Assembly: GCA_964017185.1 (NCBI GenBank)
Contig: OZ024879.1
Location: 46,301,383-46,365,382, forward strand
Source: Rugalucina vietnamica
Lineage: Eukaryota; Mollusca; Bivalvia; Lucinida; Lucinidae
Direction: 5' to 3'
Length of the DNA stretch: 64,000 nucleotides
Part shown: positions 9,255-20,353 of the stretch, in pieces
How the letters are laid out: each line of letters opens with the position of its first letter
Numbering within the stretch: the stretch's first letter is position 1
Notes under the pieces: model-generated
Told to the model about the DNA's origin: nothing
The model's database searches: none
What the model saw: only the letters and a program-made list of their open reading frames with translations
Made by a program: the position numbers and the translations under genes

Positions 9255-12001
9255 ACAGGCAATAGTGCAAAACATTTCCCTTCGGTGCAGGTACCGACGA
9301 CACGTTTTTGCCTGCCAAGTCGGTACAGCACAGTGTATATCCGAGCGTATGCAGAACAGACGGTTACGGAACGGACAGACGTTTACAGGAGCACGCGCTT
9401 TTTCGCGCCAAAATGTTTTTCCGTTCTTTTAAAGTGACTAATGCAAATATTGAGACCAAACTAGAGCAGACGTGTTGCATACATACCCGTCTAGTTGTCT
9501 GTGCTCAAGAGCACAATGATTTTTCAGGGGGTTCGCCATAACTGCCCAAGACGTGTGAAAAATGGCATATTTTGTATTTTTTTCTTTGGCTGTGTGTCGA
9601 GATTGCTTGCAAAATAAGCCATTGTCAACCTTTTGGATTTAGTCCGTATGTAGTTAAATATGTCCTGAACCACCAGACATTAAATATTTTATATGTTTTC
9701 CATAAAAATAGCCAATATTTGTTTTTTTTCTGAAGCGTATGGTAATTTCATGGTTACGGGGCGGTACAGTCGTTTGTTACGGAGCGGAACAGACGAAATA
9801 ACGCATTTCCATACGAAACGGAACAGACGCAGGCGAGCTTTAGAATACGGATAGAAACAGACGCTGTATAGTAGAAATGTAAGATACAAACATGTACAAT
9901 CGTAATTTTGACAAAACATTCAATTACCCCGTGTTTACTAGCATTTTAAGTCAAACGCAGAGAAAGAGACATTAAATTTTAGTGAGATACTATTTTTTCT
10001 ACATTTATTACAAGATACAAGACTTTTATTTCCCAATTTTGGACCCAGCAAGGGCATACAAAGATGTACATGTGACATGAGAAATACTGACGAATGAGAG
10101 ACGAAAAGACAAAAAAAAATAAATAAATAAATACAAGTATAAAATTGGATACCCATAGATAAGAGTAGAAGTAATATTCCGTGATTTTCACAAATAACGC
10201 AGAACAAGTTCTATATATGCCCTGGACACAAACTGAATGATAATTGCCGCGCGCCACTTATTATAATATGCAAATATTGTAACAAAGCATTCTGCCTCAC
10301 AATGATTTCTGTAGCTCTCAGACCAATCAGTGTCCATACACTTGACACAAGGAGATATAATCAGCACGAAGCATGGACAAGGTCGAAAAGTGAACGTTTA
10401 TTTTTGGAACATGACTACATTCTATTTAGTAATTACAGTGTCGGTGTCGAATTAGCAGTTTCATTGAGTGTTGTGTAAACAGAAATGTATTTCACTTCTA
10501 TCATCTAACAATAAAATAAGAAATCAAACAATTTTAACCCAGGTGCAGTGTCATGAACAACTATGCCATCTCTATCGGATCGCAGCTAGCTAGTGTCTGA
10601 CAGTCGGTATTGTGTCCTTGTCACAGCTAGACGACACTAGCACTTCAATGAGTTATCAGGGAGCGGAAGCCATTTCCCGACAGGTTTTTGTCATGACATC
10701 TAAAATTCTAAATCCTTTCTTTAATAAATGTTTATGGCGTACGTCATAACAACATGGATTCATTCGATGCTTCATCATGTTCATATTCCGATGCTTCATC
10801 GTGTTAATATGCACAAGCATGGCTAAATAGTAATAAACTGCGAGTAAATCAAATAAGTAAGATGCATGACAGAATCATATATGCTTACAAATCGCGCCAA
10901 AGATTTATCTCCCGCCGCAAGCTCCCTTTTGCGGCGTTTTGGCTGATTCTCACGCATCATTCATATATGGAACGACTTTGGAATACATGACCGATGCTTT
11001 GGAGAGTACTCCCGCCGGTGTGTACGGAGATGGGTGTTCGCTTGATGACTTTGCTTAAGGACTGAGTATGCAAACAGGGAACCTTTTCCTTTGACCGAAA
11101 TTCTAGGGTCTCTATATTACTAACGTATTCAGCACGAATGCCAGCCTTCCATATAGACCTCCGGTTAAAACAGACATGAGTCTTATTATCGGACCTTTTC
11201 AGACTTTTTTCAGTCTTTTATTTTAGAATTTATTGTTAGATATGCACTATTTGTGATACTATATTTAAAGGAGAAGAAAAACCGTGATTGCCTCGTGATG
11301 CTGAGCACCAAGGAAGCCATTGGTACCATTTTAACGCATTTGATATGGCGCGGCCTGGGCGAACCCACGACATCTCGCCCCCGAAGCGGGCGCTTTTACC
11401 ACTGAGCTATCGGGACCTCTCCCCCCTCTCTCTCTGATCTGCTGTTTGCCCCCAAACAATTTTTTTTTCACAACATAGTCGATGCTATTCTGATACATGT
11501 ACGATGCTGATCCAGGTCACCAGGTGTATTCCATCTGGTCACGTTCGAGTGCTACAATACAGAAGGTTGCCGCAAAGTGTTATATTTGACATCACAGTGT
11601 TGTTCATGTAGTATTCATGACCGTCTGTGACCGCTCCGTATGCTGATTCGTCTGTTTTTTTTCGTAGGCTACGTCTGTTCCGCCCCGTAACATAAACGAA
11701 TCTGTAGACTGTTCCGCTCCGTAATGTTTTTGTTGCTAAGCAACAAAATTCTGCTTAAACTACAAGGCTTCCATGCCGGAAATTATGGTGTTTTGGAAGA
11801 TAGTAGATGGACATGCAAGGTCGATATAACAATACATTCGAAGCGTACAGTTTTGGATGAAAAACTGTACAAAACATTTTGGCGCGAAAAAGCGCGTGCT
11901 GCTGTAAACGTCTGTCCGTTCCGTAACCGTCTGTTCTGCATACGCTCGGATATACACTGTGTACAGGCACCTCGGGGAAATATTTTGCACTATTGCCTGC
12001 T
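9255..12001. mobile_element. 2.7-kb element with long inverted termini
   Basis: The left end (from about 9255, CAGGCAATAGTGCAAAACAT) is the inverse of the right end near 11965-12001. The inverted arms also share a block with 'gagcgtatgcagaacagacgg' on the left at 9340-9430, mirrored at 11865-11960. A further inner pair of 'gttccg(c)cccgtaac'-type words is at 9755-9800 and 11670-11725. No transposase frame was seen in the interior. It contains a SINE at 11290-11417. The target duplication is unclear. It could be a non-autonomous DNA transposon of unknown superfamily. Confidence 0.55.
11290..11417 (-). mobile_element. tRNA-derived SINE, minus strand
   Basis: The reverse complement begins GGTCCCGATAGCTCAGTGG (A box TAGCTCAGTGG), followed by AAAGCGCCCGCTTCGGGGGCG and a B-box-like GTGGGTTCGCCC. 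The body (gcgccatatcaaatgcg, ttaaaatggtacca) is not tRNA. It differs from the SINE families at 2351 and 20924. Confidence 0.75.
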
Positions 12002-12109
12002 GAAGCATGAAATGACTGTATAATATTTAACCCATTTTGGATGAGTGCTTTTTTCTATCTTTATCATAGTATGGAACATCATCTATTGTTTATTTTATTA
12101 TTTCGACAA

Positions 12110-12402
12110 AGGTGATAGTTGGCAGTGATCAGGAATGGCACAAAAGAAAGAAACATCCTCGCAAAACCGAGTTGGGGACAAAAACTCGTTATGCGGGGCA
12201 ATGTCTGGGGGAAAATAGATTTTGCGAGTATTTAGTCATTTTGTGTCCAGGTAATTTCTTGACCACTTTGGTCATTTTGTAACCACTTTATATCCATTTT
12301 GGTCATTTCGTACCTACTGCTATCATTTCGTACCTGCTTTTATGTTATCTTTAAGATTTGTTAAGATTAAGTCATTTCGTTATCTAGTTTTTTCACATTC
12401 AT
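12110..12402. repeat. R1 remnant plus degenerate 'GGTCATTTCGTACC' repeats
   Basis: 12120-12200 is a diverged R1 piece (ggcagtgatcaggaatggc, aaaaccgagttgggga). At 12232-12340 a word close to GGTCATTTCGTACC recurs about six times with decay. Similar words occur at 29905-30330. Confidence 0.5.
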
Positions 12403-13480
12403 TATGTCTCCCCCCGACAGGGTCGGGAGACATATTGTTTTTCCCCTCGCGTCTGTCTGTCCGTCTGTCTGTCTGTCCGTCTGTCCGTCCGTCTGTCCGT
12501 CACAAATCGTGTCCGCTCTATAACTTGAAAACTGTTGAAGATTTTTCAATGAAACTTGGTACACTTGTAAACCACGATGAGACAGTGTGTCATGCACAAG
12601 AACCATAACTCTAGCTTGAGTATTTTTGGAGTTATTTCCCTTTGATTATTTTCGATACAATTTCGCGTCCGCACTATAACTTGAAAACCATTTAAGATTT
12701 TTCAATGAAACTTGGTACACTTGTAAACCACGATGAGACAGTGTGTCATGCACAAGAACCATAACTCTAGCTTGAGTATTTTTGGAGTTATTTCCCTTTG
12801 ATTATTTTCGATACAATTTCGTGTCCGCACTATAACTTGAAAACCATTTAAGATTTTTCAATAAAACTTGGTACACTTGTAAACCACGATCAGACGATGT
12901 GTCATGCACAAGAACCATAACTCTAGCTTGAGTATTTTTGGAGTTATTTCCCTTTGATTATTTTCGATACAATTTCGTGTAATTTCGTGTCCGAGTTATT
13001 TCCCGTACAATTTCGTGTCTGCTCGAAAACCGTAAGAGATATTTCAATGAAACTTGGTACACTTATACAGCATGATGAGATGATGTGTCATGTTTAGCTC
13101 TTGTTTGCGTATCTTTGTAGTTATTTCCCTTTGATTTTATTTTTTTTTCATACAATTTTGTTATTCCATGCAATTTCATGTCGTCTATAATTTGAAAACT
13201 GTCAAACATATTTTAGTGAAACTTAACACACTAATAAAACACAATGGGAGCATTTGTCTTGGAAAAAAAACCATAACCCTTTGTATATTTTCCGAGTTAT
13301 TTCTCTTTGATAATGTTTCCATTTACATTGGTGGCCGCTGATTTTGAAAACCGTCAAGCATGCTTTCGGAGTCAATATTTTGATGAATCTTCAGACATTT
13401 CTGCAGCATGTTACGACAATGTTATGTACAAGAACCATAATATAGGTAAGTTTTTGGTTTGAATTTTAATTTCTATAGAT
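12403..13480 (+). mobile_element. Pearl-like element with 160-bp tandem core
   Basis: It begins with the hairpin ATGTCTCCC..CCGACAGGGTCGGGAGACAT (about 12403-12432), then a (TCTG/TCCG)n microsatellite at 12450-12500, then units near 12501, 12661 and 12821, which share 'tataacttgaaaac', 'aaacttggtacacttgtaaacc' and 'gagttatttccctttgatta'. Later units decay. No clear 3' end. This microsatellite-plus-core layout is that of the bivalve pearl family. Confidence 0.7.
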
Positions 13481-13743
13481 ATGCAATTGTCAGTTTCTCA
13501 GCTACTCATTTCTTTTCACTCACTAACTCACATTTTGATGACACTGAGGACATTTCACATTTCTGCAGCATGTTGCGATAATGTTATTTACAAGAACCAT
13601 ATTTTATGTAAGTTTTTGCTTTGAATTCTTATGTGCAAATGTCAGTTTCTTAGCTGCTCTTTTCCTTTAACCTAGTAACTCACATTTATTTATCTTTCTG
13701 TTCATTGGCTCCTTTGCAATGTTGAAATCTGAATTAGTTAACA

Positions 13744-14022
13744 CATCACGAAAACATATCAGTGCAATGTATACCCCCTCATACCCCACTTTTATATAGA
13801 AAAACTGGGTTTTGCAGGGGTATACTTAATTTTATTATTTTTCATCAACAACGTACATTATCATGGGTACTCTTTATAACTGCCTCGCCGAGGCTGTTCT
13901 AATGTGTACCCACTCTGTATTTTTGAGCAAATATAGTAAACATATCAATTTTCTTACACTGAAATTTTCAATTTTTTCAACTGAAAAAAATCTGTATATT
14001 GCATGGGCAAGTTTTCGTAATG
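13744..14022 (+). mobile_element. MITE-A, copy 1
   Basis: 279 bp. Begins CATCACGAAAACATATC and ends GGGCAAGTTTTCGTAATG; the ends are imperfect inverted repeats of about 25 bp. Internal landmarks are 'gtatacccc', 'aaaactggg', a central GGGTACTC...GCCTCG/CGAGGC hairpin, and 'tttttgagcaaa'. The length equals that of the copy at 22556-22834. No coding capacity. Confidence 0.8.
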
Positions 14023-14108
14023 ATTGTGTAGTAAAATAACAAGACATTGGCACCAGTTCTAGCTATGGGCATTGTTTTTCCACTAAAATTGTTTTCAAAA
14101 TAATTATT

Positions 14109-14857
14109 TCCCTTAAGGGGATGCCAATTGTTAAAATCTAATACTTGTATAATTTTACCTGTATAAAGAAAAATGACAATTTTTCCAAGGAGACTGGATA
14201 TTCTTGAAACATTCTTGTATGAGTCATTCAAACATCGAATACAGATTATTTTATGCCCAAAAACTCAGCTCTAGAGGGCTCAGCAGCACGCTTATCAGCA
14301 TTGGTCAAGTTACTTCCTGGTTTGATTCCGTTGTCATCTGTCTGGCATGCTGGATAAGTTTTACTAAAAGCTACCACCATAAACATGATCTCCAAAAGCC
14401 AGCCTACAATCTGTGAAAGTTTGTCCACTCGGAGATGATTTCTTCTCGGGGAAAACATGGTATTTATCATATATGCTGAAAACCGTATACAGCAGATACA
14501 GTAAGTAGTATGATTTCTCCCAAAATATTGACTTTTTGTTCAAAATACTATCACAGATTGTAGTCAAGACATTGGAGATCATGTTTACGGTGAAAGCTTT
14601 TAGTAAAATTTATCCGGCATGCCAGACGGATGACAATGGAATCAAACCAGGAAGTGACTTGAACAATGCTGATAAGCGTGCTGCTGAGCCCTCTAGAGCT
14701 GAGGTTTGGGGCATAAAAGAATATGTATTCGATGTTTGAATGACTCATACAAGAATGTGTCAAGAATGCCCAGTCTCCTTAGAAAAATTGTCATTTTTCT
14801 TTATACAGGTAAAAATTATACAAGTATTAGTTTTTGACAATTGGCATCCCCTTAAGT
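14109..14857. mobile_element. Foldback B: 750-bp near-palindrome
   Basis: The left arm (14109-14420) and right arm (about 14548-14857) are inverted copies with high identity. Ends are CTTAAGGGGATGCCAATTG and its inverse. Other paired words are 'ctctagagggctcagcagcac' and 'aacatcgaatac'. The loop is roughly 125 bp. A transcript would fold into a hairpin of about 300 bp. It lies about 85 bp downstream of MITE-A copy 1. Confidence 0.8.
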
Positions 14858-14879
14858 GACAAGTGGCACCTGGCACATA

Positions 14880-15930
14880 CATTTCAGCCTATTTGGAACT
14901 CTTGACTGATGAATTATTAAACCATTTAGTATGTGAGAGTCGTTTTGTTTAATAATACATGTTTACTAATTACATGTATTAGACACTATTAAGTGCTTCT
15001 GCCAAGATTTCAGTTTTGCTGTATACATGAAAGTAAATTTCATAAATATGTTCATAGCTAGAATTAAAAAGGCTTGGGTCCACGTCCCGGTGCTGGTAAC
15101 ATTTTTCATCCATATATAGCCATAATGCTAGTGACATTGTGTAACCTGCATGACACTTCATATATATACCGGTAGTCACCATGCTGTAGTGCTTGTAATG
15201 TTTTCACTTTAACATTGTGTAGCTTGCTTTGCACTCCTCATCCCTTTAGCTTGTAGTACCTTCACTCTACACATAAACAGCTATTAGTCCAAAAACAGTG
15301 TTAGTATGGAACAGCAGTTTAACACCATCAATTAATAAAAAAATCAATTATACATAGAACCAGTGTTTCAATGTTTATGCATCTTTTTGGCATTGCTTGA
15401 ATATTTACCCATTACTATAGAGTAATAAAACCAAATATATGATGGTTGGCTTTTTCATTTTTTAAAGTTTATAATCTCTGTCATTTAAAGGGGTTTTATA
15501 AACTGATTTTTTTTTCCATTTGTTTGACCCCAATCAGACGCTGCATTATGAGTCATTTGATATCGTGACACAGTGGGTTACACTATAAATCACTATGCTG
15601 TAGGGCTATTTATATGAATGAGGAATGGCTGAAAGCCTATTTATAACCCAACTACTATGCATAATTTTTGGGTATTTTGTATTTCTTATAATCCTACATC
15701 AAAAACTATTAGGAAACAGCTGTTTGTTATTTTCTATTTCCATAGCTTGGTAAAAAGTTTATATTTTCGTAGACATCAGAGAGTCAGTAACAAAATGCAA
15801 TCATTTAACTTGGAAACCTTGATAATTAATCTTGAAGCAAAGATCATAAAGAAATGATTATTATCTTAACTTATGATTGAATTCAGTTGAATTGAGCATC
15901 CATGCATCTCCAGTATAATACCGGGTAGTT
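14880..15930. other. Unassigned AT-rich sequence
   Basis: No supported exon, RNA gene or repeat. Short open frames here have no recognisable motif. Confidence 0.5.
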
Positions 15931-15934
15931 TTTT

Positions 15935-17034
15935 GTCCCCCGCCTTTTCGAAGAAAAGCGGAGGGACATAGTTTTTGGCTTTCCGTCCTTCCGTCCGTCC
16001 TTCCGTCCGTCCGTCCGTCCTTCCGTCCGTCCTTCCGTCCTTCCGTCCCCCTATAGGAGTATGTACCTTGTGTGCGCAACTCCTACAGTTTTATTCCGAT
16101 TCTTTTGAAACTTCACAGATGTCTTCATCATGCTTTGAAGATGTGCATGTGGTTTGGATATAATCCTCAGATTAATTTTTGACACTTTTTTCGCAATTTG
16201 AACTTAGTCATTTTTCGGGCATTTTGATAATGAAAGTGAATAGACAGTGGGTACCTTGTGTGCGCAACTCCTCCTACAGTTTTATTCCAATTCTTTTGAA
16301 ACTTTACAGATGTCTTCATCATGCTTTGAAGATTTGCATGTGGTTTGGATATAATCCTCAGATTAATTTTTGACACTTTTTTTGCAATTTGAACTTAGTC
16401 ATTTTTCGGGCATTTTGATAATGAAAGTGAATATACAAAGGGTACCTTGTGTGCGCAACTCCTCCTACAGTTTTATTCCGATTATTTTGAAACTTTACAG
16501 ATGTCCTGATCATACTTTGAAGATGTGCATGTGGTTTGGATATAACCCTCAGATTAATTTTTGACACTTTTTTTGCAAATTGAACTTAGTCGTTTTTCGG
16601 TATTTTGACAATGAAAGTGAATGGACAGTGGGTGCCTTGTGTGCGCAACTCCTCCATCAGTTTTTAATTCAGATTCTTTTGAAACTTTACAGATGTCTTG
16701 ATGATGCTTTGAAGATATGCATGTGCTTTGGATATAATCCTCAGGTTAATTTTTGACACTTTTTCGCAATTTGAACTTAGTCGTTTTTCAGGCATTTATA
16801 CAATGAAAGTGAATGGACATTGTGTACCTTGTGTGCAAACTCCTCCCTCAGTTTTATTCTGATTCTTTTCAAACTGTACAGATGTCCTCACCATGATTTG
16901 AAGATTTGCATGTGGTTTGAATATAATCTTCAGATTAATGTTTGACACTGTGACATGAAGTAAATGCATGTGATTTGGATATACATTATTGTCAGATATA
17001 TTTGTGTAACTAAACAATTAAGGCGGGGGACATA
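15935..17034 (+). mobile_element. Pearl-like element with 190-bp tandem core
   Basis: Starts GTCCCCCGCCTTTTCGAAG and ends AAGGCGGGGGACATAA, giving inverted ends (GTCCCCCGCC/GGCGGGGGAC). A (TCCG/TTCCG)n microsatellite at 15983-16047 is followed by five units near 16063, 16249, 16441, 16631 and 16825. Each carries 'ccttgtgtgcgcaactcctc', 'ttttgaaactttacagatgtc' and 'ttgcaatttgaacttagtc'. Non-coding. Confidence 0.8.
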
Positions 17035-17154
17035 AATTCTCTGAATTTGCTTGTTTTTTGTGTGATTATTCCATGACTGTTTGGTGATTAGTTAATAGCC
17101 AACAGTCCTTTCACTCAATCTCAGCACCATGGGCAATAGTTTTGACTTTTCACC

Positions 17155-17376
17155 AATTGAGTCCTCCGTCAAACCACCCATCATTAATATTCATTTTATA
17201 TTGACCATTCAAATCTGCACATTAGCTAACGGTCAATGACGGTTAGACAACACGTGGGTTAGACAAACAAACCAACACGTGCTTTTTACAGGTAAATATA
17301 GGTGCAAAAACACAATGTTTGTCTAAGGAAATAGGGGTGGGCGTGGCTATACCTTGCTGGCGGAGGACTCAATTAC
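17155..17376. mobile_element. Small MITE with 14-bp inverted ends
   Basis: AATTGAGTCCTCCG at 17155 and CGGAGGACTCAATT at the right end are exact inverses. About 222 bp, AT-rich centre, no coding sequence. Confidence 0.65.
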
Positions 17377-17379
17377 AAC

Positions 17380-18200
17380 CATAGAATAATCATATATTAG
17401 TCACACCTGTATTCTAACCCTGCTTTAATATGTATGCACAACAGGTTTATATTCTTTGGCTTCTTGAAAATACATGTGCTTGTATTTACATTTCTTGAAA
17501 TGCATCTTTTGAAACTTAAAAAACTTCAAATACTTAAGACGCAATCAGACATGCACAGAATACATTTTATTTGAAGACACAGAATTTGAAAAAATTAGGA
17601 CTTCTGAGCGAGCATTAAACCAATGCATATATGCATTGTTGTGGCCGGGCATAAGTTCCACATACATGTACTTTTAGCCTTAAATAATCGATAAAGGTCA
17701 GTTGGACAAAAACTATATCTATATATTATTTAGTTTTATTTAACTTTTTGGGGAAAATGCATATGGGTCATAACCAGACAAAATAATCTGGCCTTGGACT
17801 TTAAAGGAACATAATTAATCGATGTGGCAAAATTTATACTGCACTAGTAGGTCGGAATAGGGGAAGAAATAAAGATTTAATTATGGCCATAGTGAAGCAT
17901 ACATTTGACACATTGTGGTCAAATTCATTTCATTATGTATATATGAGCCACATGATGAGATAACCTGTTTTTGTGAGGAACAAACAGGCCACACACAAAC
18001 AAGCTTGTACAGTCACAGAAAATTGAAATTTCAGGTAAAAGAAGAAGAGGGATTTTACTATTTATGATGCAAAAATAAATTCGCTGATCAGCTGTGTAGA
18101 TACTGATCAGCTGTGCAGTGTGCTGTTTACTGCATAGCTAATCTTTATATGTAAAAAGCAAGTTTTCTCATGATGGGGCTCATAAATTTCTTGTTTGTAT
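17380..18200. other. Unassigned stretch before the Helentron gene
   Basis: AT-rich, with no exon or repeat I can support. The 5' terminus and promoter of the Helentron should lie here, but I could not recognise a terminus like the TTAGCTCACCTGAG of the non-autonomous elements. Confidence 0.4.
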
Positions 18201-18264
18201 GATTTTTAATTTGGAAATAAAAAAATTCAGATTGAAGCCTTTGTAGATCATCCTATGTGAAAGT

Positions 18265-18321
18265 ATGAATCGCCGTAAAAAAGAAGCCGACAGAGAGAGG
18301 AAACGTCAAGCAAGAGGCTCT
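18265..18321 (+). CDS. Helentron first coding exon (basic leader)
   Basis: ATG at 18265 opens 19 codons (MNRRKKEADRERKRQARGS), ending at a donor-like GTAAAT at 18322. It joins in phase 0 to the acceptor at 18721-18722 (ttggtttcag), giving ...ARGS-TTMNQV. The strongly basic composition could serve as a nuclear signal. No other ATG exon was found before the protease domain, but translation could also start at the ATG at 18729. The assignment rests on splice borders and phase only. Confidence 0.4.
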
Positions 18322-18722
18322 GTAAATGTATGTTGTTGTAGATTTGATTTACTACATTTATATATTTGTAAACTATAAAATGAGCTGCTATGATAGGAGT
18401 GAAAACATTTTAATTAGATTTTATATAAAAGCTTTATTTCTATGGCAATGCTTCCAATTCTGCTTATAGAAGAATGACATTAAATTTTGTCAGTTAGTCA
18501 CTTAGTGGTTATAGAAAGAAAAATTTCCAAAGTTTTGGTAGTACGTCTAAGGGATACTTGCCCCTGAACAGTATGGCTAGGATAGATGACAATGTCAACA
18601 TGACCTTAGCTGTTTACCATGCACATAAAGCACTAAATTAAATAAATAAAGTTGCTTTTGTTGTAAATTAAGTTCTTTTCTTTTGAACAGTTTTTTACAA
18701 TTAAATAAACATTTGGTTTCAG

Positions 18723-19916
18723 ACAACAATGAACCAGGTGATCTCTCTGATTGGTACAGATGACAGTGAAATACCAGATGATGTTATTCAGTATGTATTG
18801 ACCCTGATGCAAGCGCATAATACACAACAGCTCAACATCGGGTTTTATACACCAGCTGAGATTATGCTGATGACAAGTCAACGAGATTACATTCATACAC
18901 TGAACAGAAGCATACCTAGAACTGCTAGTTCTGTTCTAATACATCCCTTGACAGGACATTGGGTGACGTCATATTATGATGTTTATACTAAACAAGTAAC
19001 TGTGTATGATTCCTTACTCAAAGATAGTCATTGTGCTGAAGTAAAAACTCAAATCAAATTAATATATGGAGAAGAAATTGCATCAATCATAAGGTATGGA
19101 AATGTAACTCAACAGAATGTTTTGCCAGTTTGTGGGGTACTTGCCATTGCATTTGCAACATCATTGTATTTTGGAAAGGACCCAGAATCAGTAAAATATG
19201 ATATTTTAAAAGCTAGAAATCATTTGAAATCATGTCTTGTTAGTGGCCTTATTCAACCATTCCCATCTAAACAGTCACAATCACAGCTTCCACAGAACAA
19301 AAAAAGTCAAACTCAATTTCATCAAGAACATGATCTTTTAGACTCATACTTTATGGATCAAACATACAAGAGAGAAAGAAAAAGGCTCTTGTCTGACCAT
19401 AATGTTTCGGATCTACCAACAAAAAAAGCCCGGACATGTACAAGTAATAGTTCTAGAGAAAGGAAAATAAGATCAAGACAGAATCCTATTGTACATGAAA
19501 GAGAAAAACAATGCGATAGGAAGAGGAAACATTTACAAAGACAAGACAAACAGAAGAAAAATGAAGAAAATATAAAACAAAGAGAGTACAGACAAAAAAT
19601 GAGGCAGAATGAAGAAATAAGGAAAAGTGAAAGACAAGCAGAGAAAGATTATAGACAAAAAAGAAGACAGAATGAAGAAATAAGGAAAAGTGAAAGACAG
19701 GGGCAGAAGGATTATAGACAAAAAATGAGACAAAATGAAGAAATAAGGAAAAGTGAAAGACAGGGAGAAAAGCATTATAGACAAAAAATGAGACAGAATG
19801 AAGAAATATGGAAAAGTGAAAGACAGGGAGAAAAGCATTATAGACAAAAAATGAGACAGAATGAAGAAATAAGGAAAAGTGAAAGACAGGGACAGAAGGA
19901 TTATAGACAAAAATGA
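18723..19916 (+). CDS. Helentron C48/Ulp1-like cysteine protease with charged repeats
   Basis: The frame is open from the acceptor at 18721-18722; the first internal Met is at 18729. The N-terminal 180 residues look like a C48 (Ulp1/SENP-type) peptidase. His77 lies in PLTGHW, Asp94 in VYDSLL, Gln129 six residues before Cys135 in QNVLPVCGVLA. That His-Asp-Gln-Cys set and the Gln-Cys spacing are the family signature. A Ser/Gln-rich and then basic linker follows, then repeats of a 21-residue unit (RQNEEIRKSERQGEKHYRQKM). The frame ends at 19916 because one A is missing from the six-A run found in the other repeat units, and the sequence continues in the next frame. In Helitrons, cysteine proteases are accessory; their substrate is unknown. 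Confidence 0.8.
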   Translation, partial: TTMNQVISLIGTDDSEIPDDVIQYVLTLMQAHNTQQLNIGFYTPAEIMLMTSQRDYIHTLNRSIPRTASSVLIHPLTGHWVTSYYDVYTKQVTVYDSLLKDSHCAEVKTQIKLIYGEEIASIIRYGNVTQQNVLPVCGVLAIAFATSLYFGKDPESVKYDILKARNHLKSCLVSGLIQPFPSKQSQSQLPQNKKSQTQFHQEHDLLDSYFMDQTYKRERKRLLSDHNVSDLPTKKARTCTSNSSRERKIRSRQNPIVHEREKQCDRKRKHLQRQDKQKKNEENIKQREYRQKMRQNEEIRKSERQAEKDYRQKRRQNEEIRKSERQGQKDYRQKMRQNEEIRKSERQGEKHYRQKMRQNEEIWKSERQGEKHYRQKMRQNEEIRKSERQGQKDYRQK

Positions 19917-20353
19917 GACAGAATGAAGAAGTAAGGAAAAGTGAAAGACAGGGAGAAAAGCATTATAGACAAAAAATGAGACAGAATGAAGAAATAAGGA
20001 AAAATGAAAGACAAGCAGAGAAAGATTATAGACAAAAAAGAAGACAGAATGAAGAAATAAGGAAAAGTGAAAGACAGGGACAGAAGGATTATAGACAAAA
20101 AAGAAGGCAAAGTGAAGAAATAAGGAAAAGTGAACGACAGGGACAAAAGCATTATAGACAAAAAATGAGACAGAATGAAGAAATAAGGAAAAATGAAAGA
20201 CAAGCAGAGAAAGATTATAGACAAAAAAGAAGACAGAATGAAGAAATAAGGAAAAGTGAAAGACATGGACAGAAGGATTATAGACAAAAAAGAAGACAAA
20301 GTGAAGAAATAAGGAAAAGTGAAAGACAGGGACAAAAGCATTATAGACAAAAA
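19591..20353 (+). repeat. 63-bp coding tandem repeat, about 12 units
   Basis: Units begin at 19591, 19654, 19717, 19780 and 19843 and continue to about 20350 with a period of exactly 63 bp (21 codons). Variants alternate between GEKHY, GQKDY and AEKDY. The encoded repeats are rich in Arg, Lys, Glu and Gln and should form a long charged helix or coiled coil. One unit (near 19905-19912) has lost an A. Confidence 0.9.
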
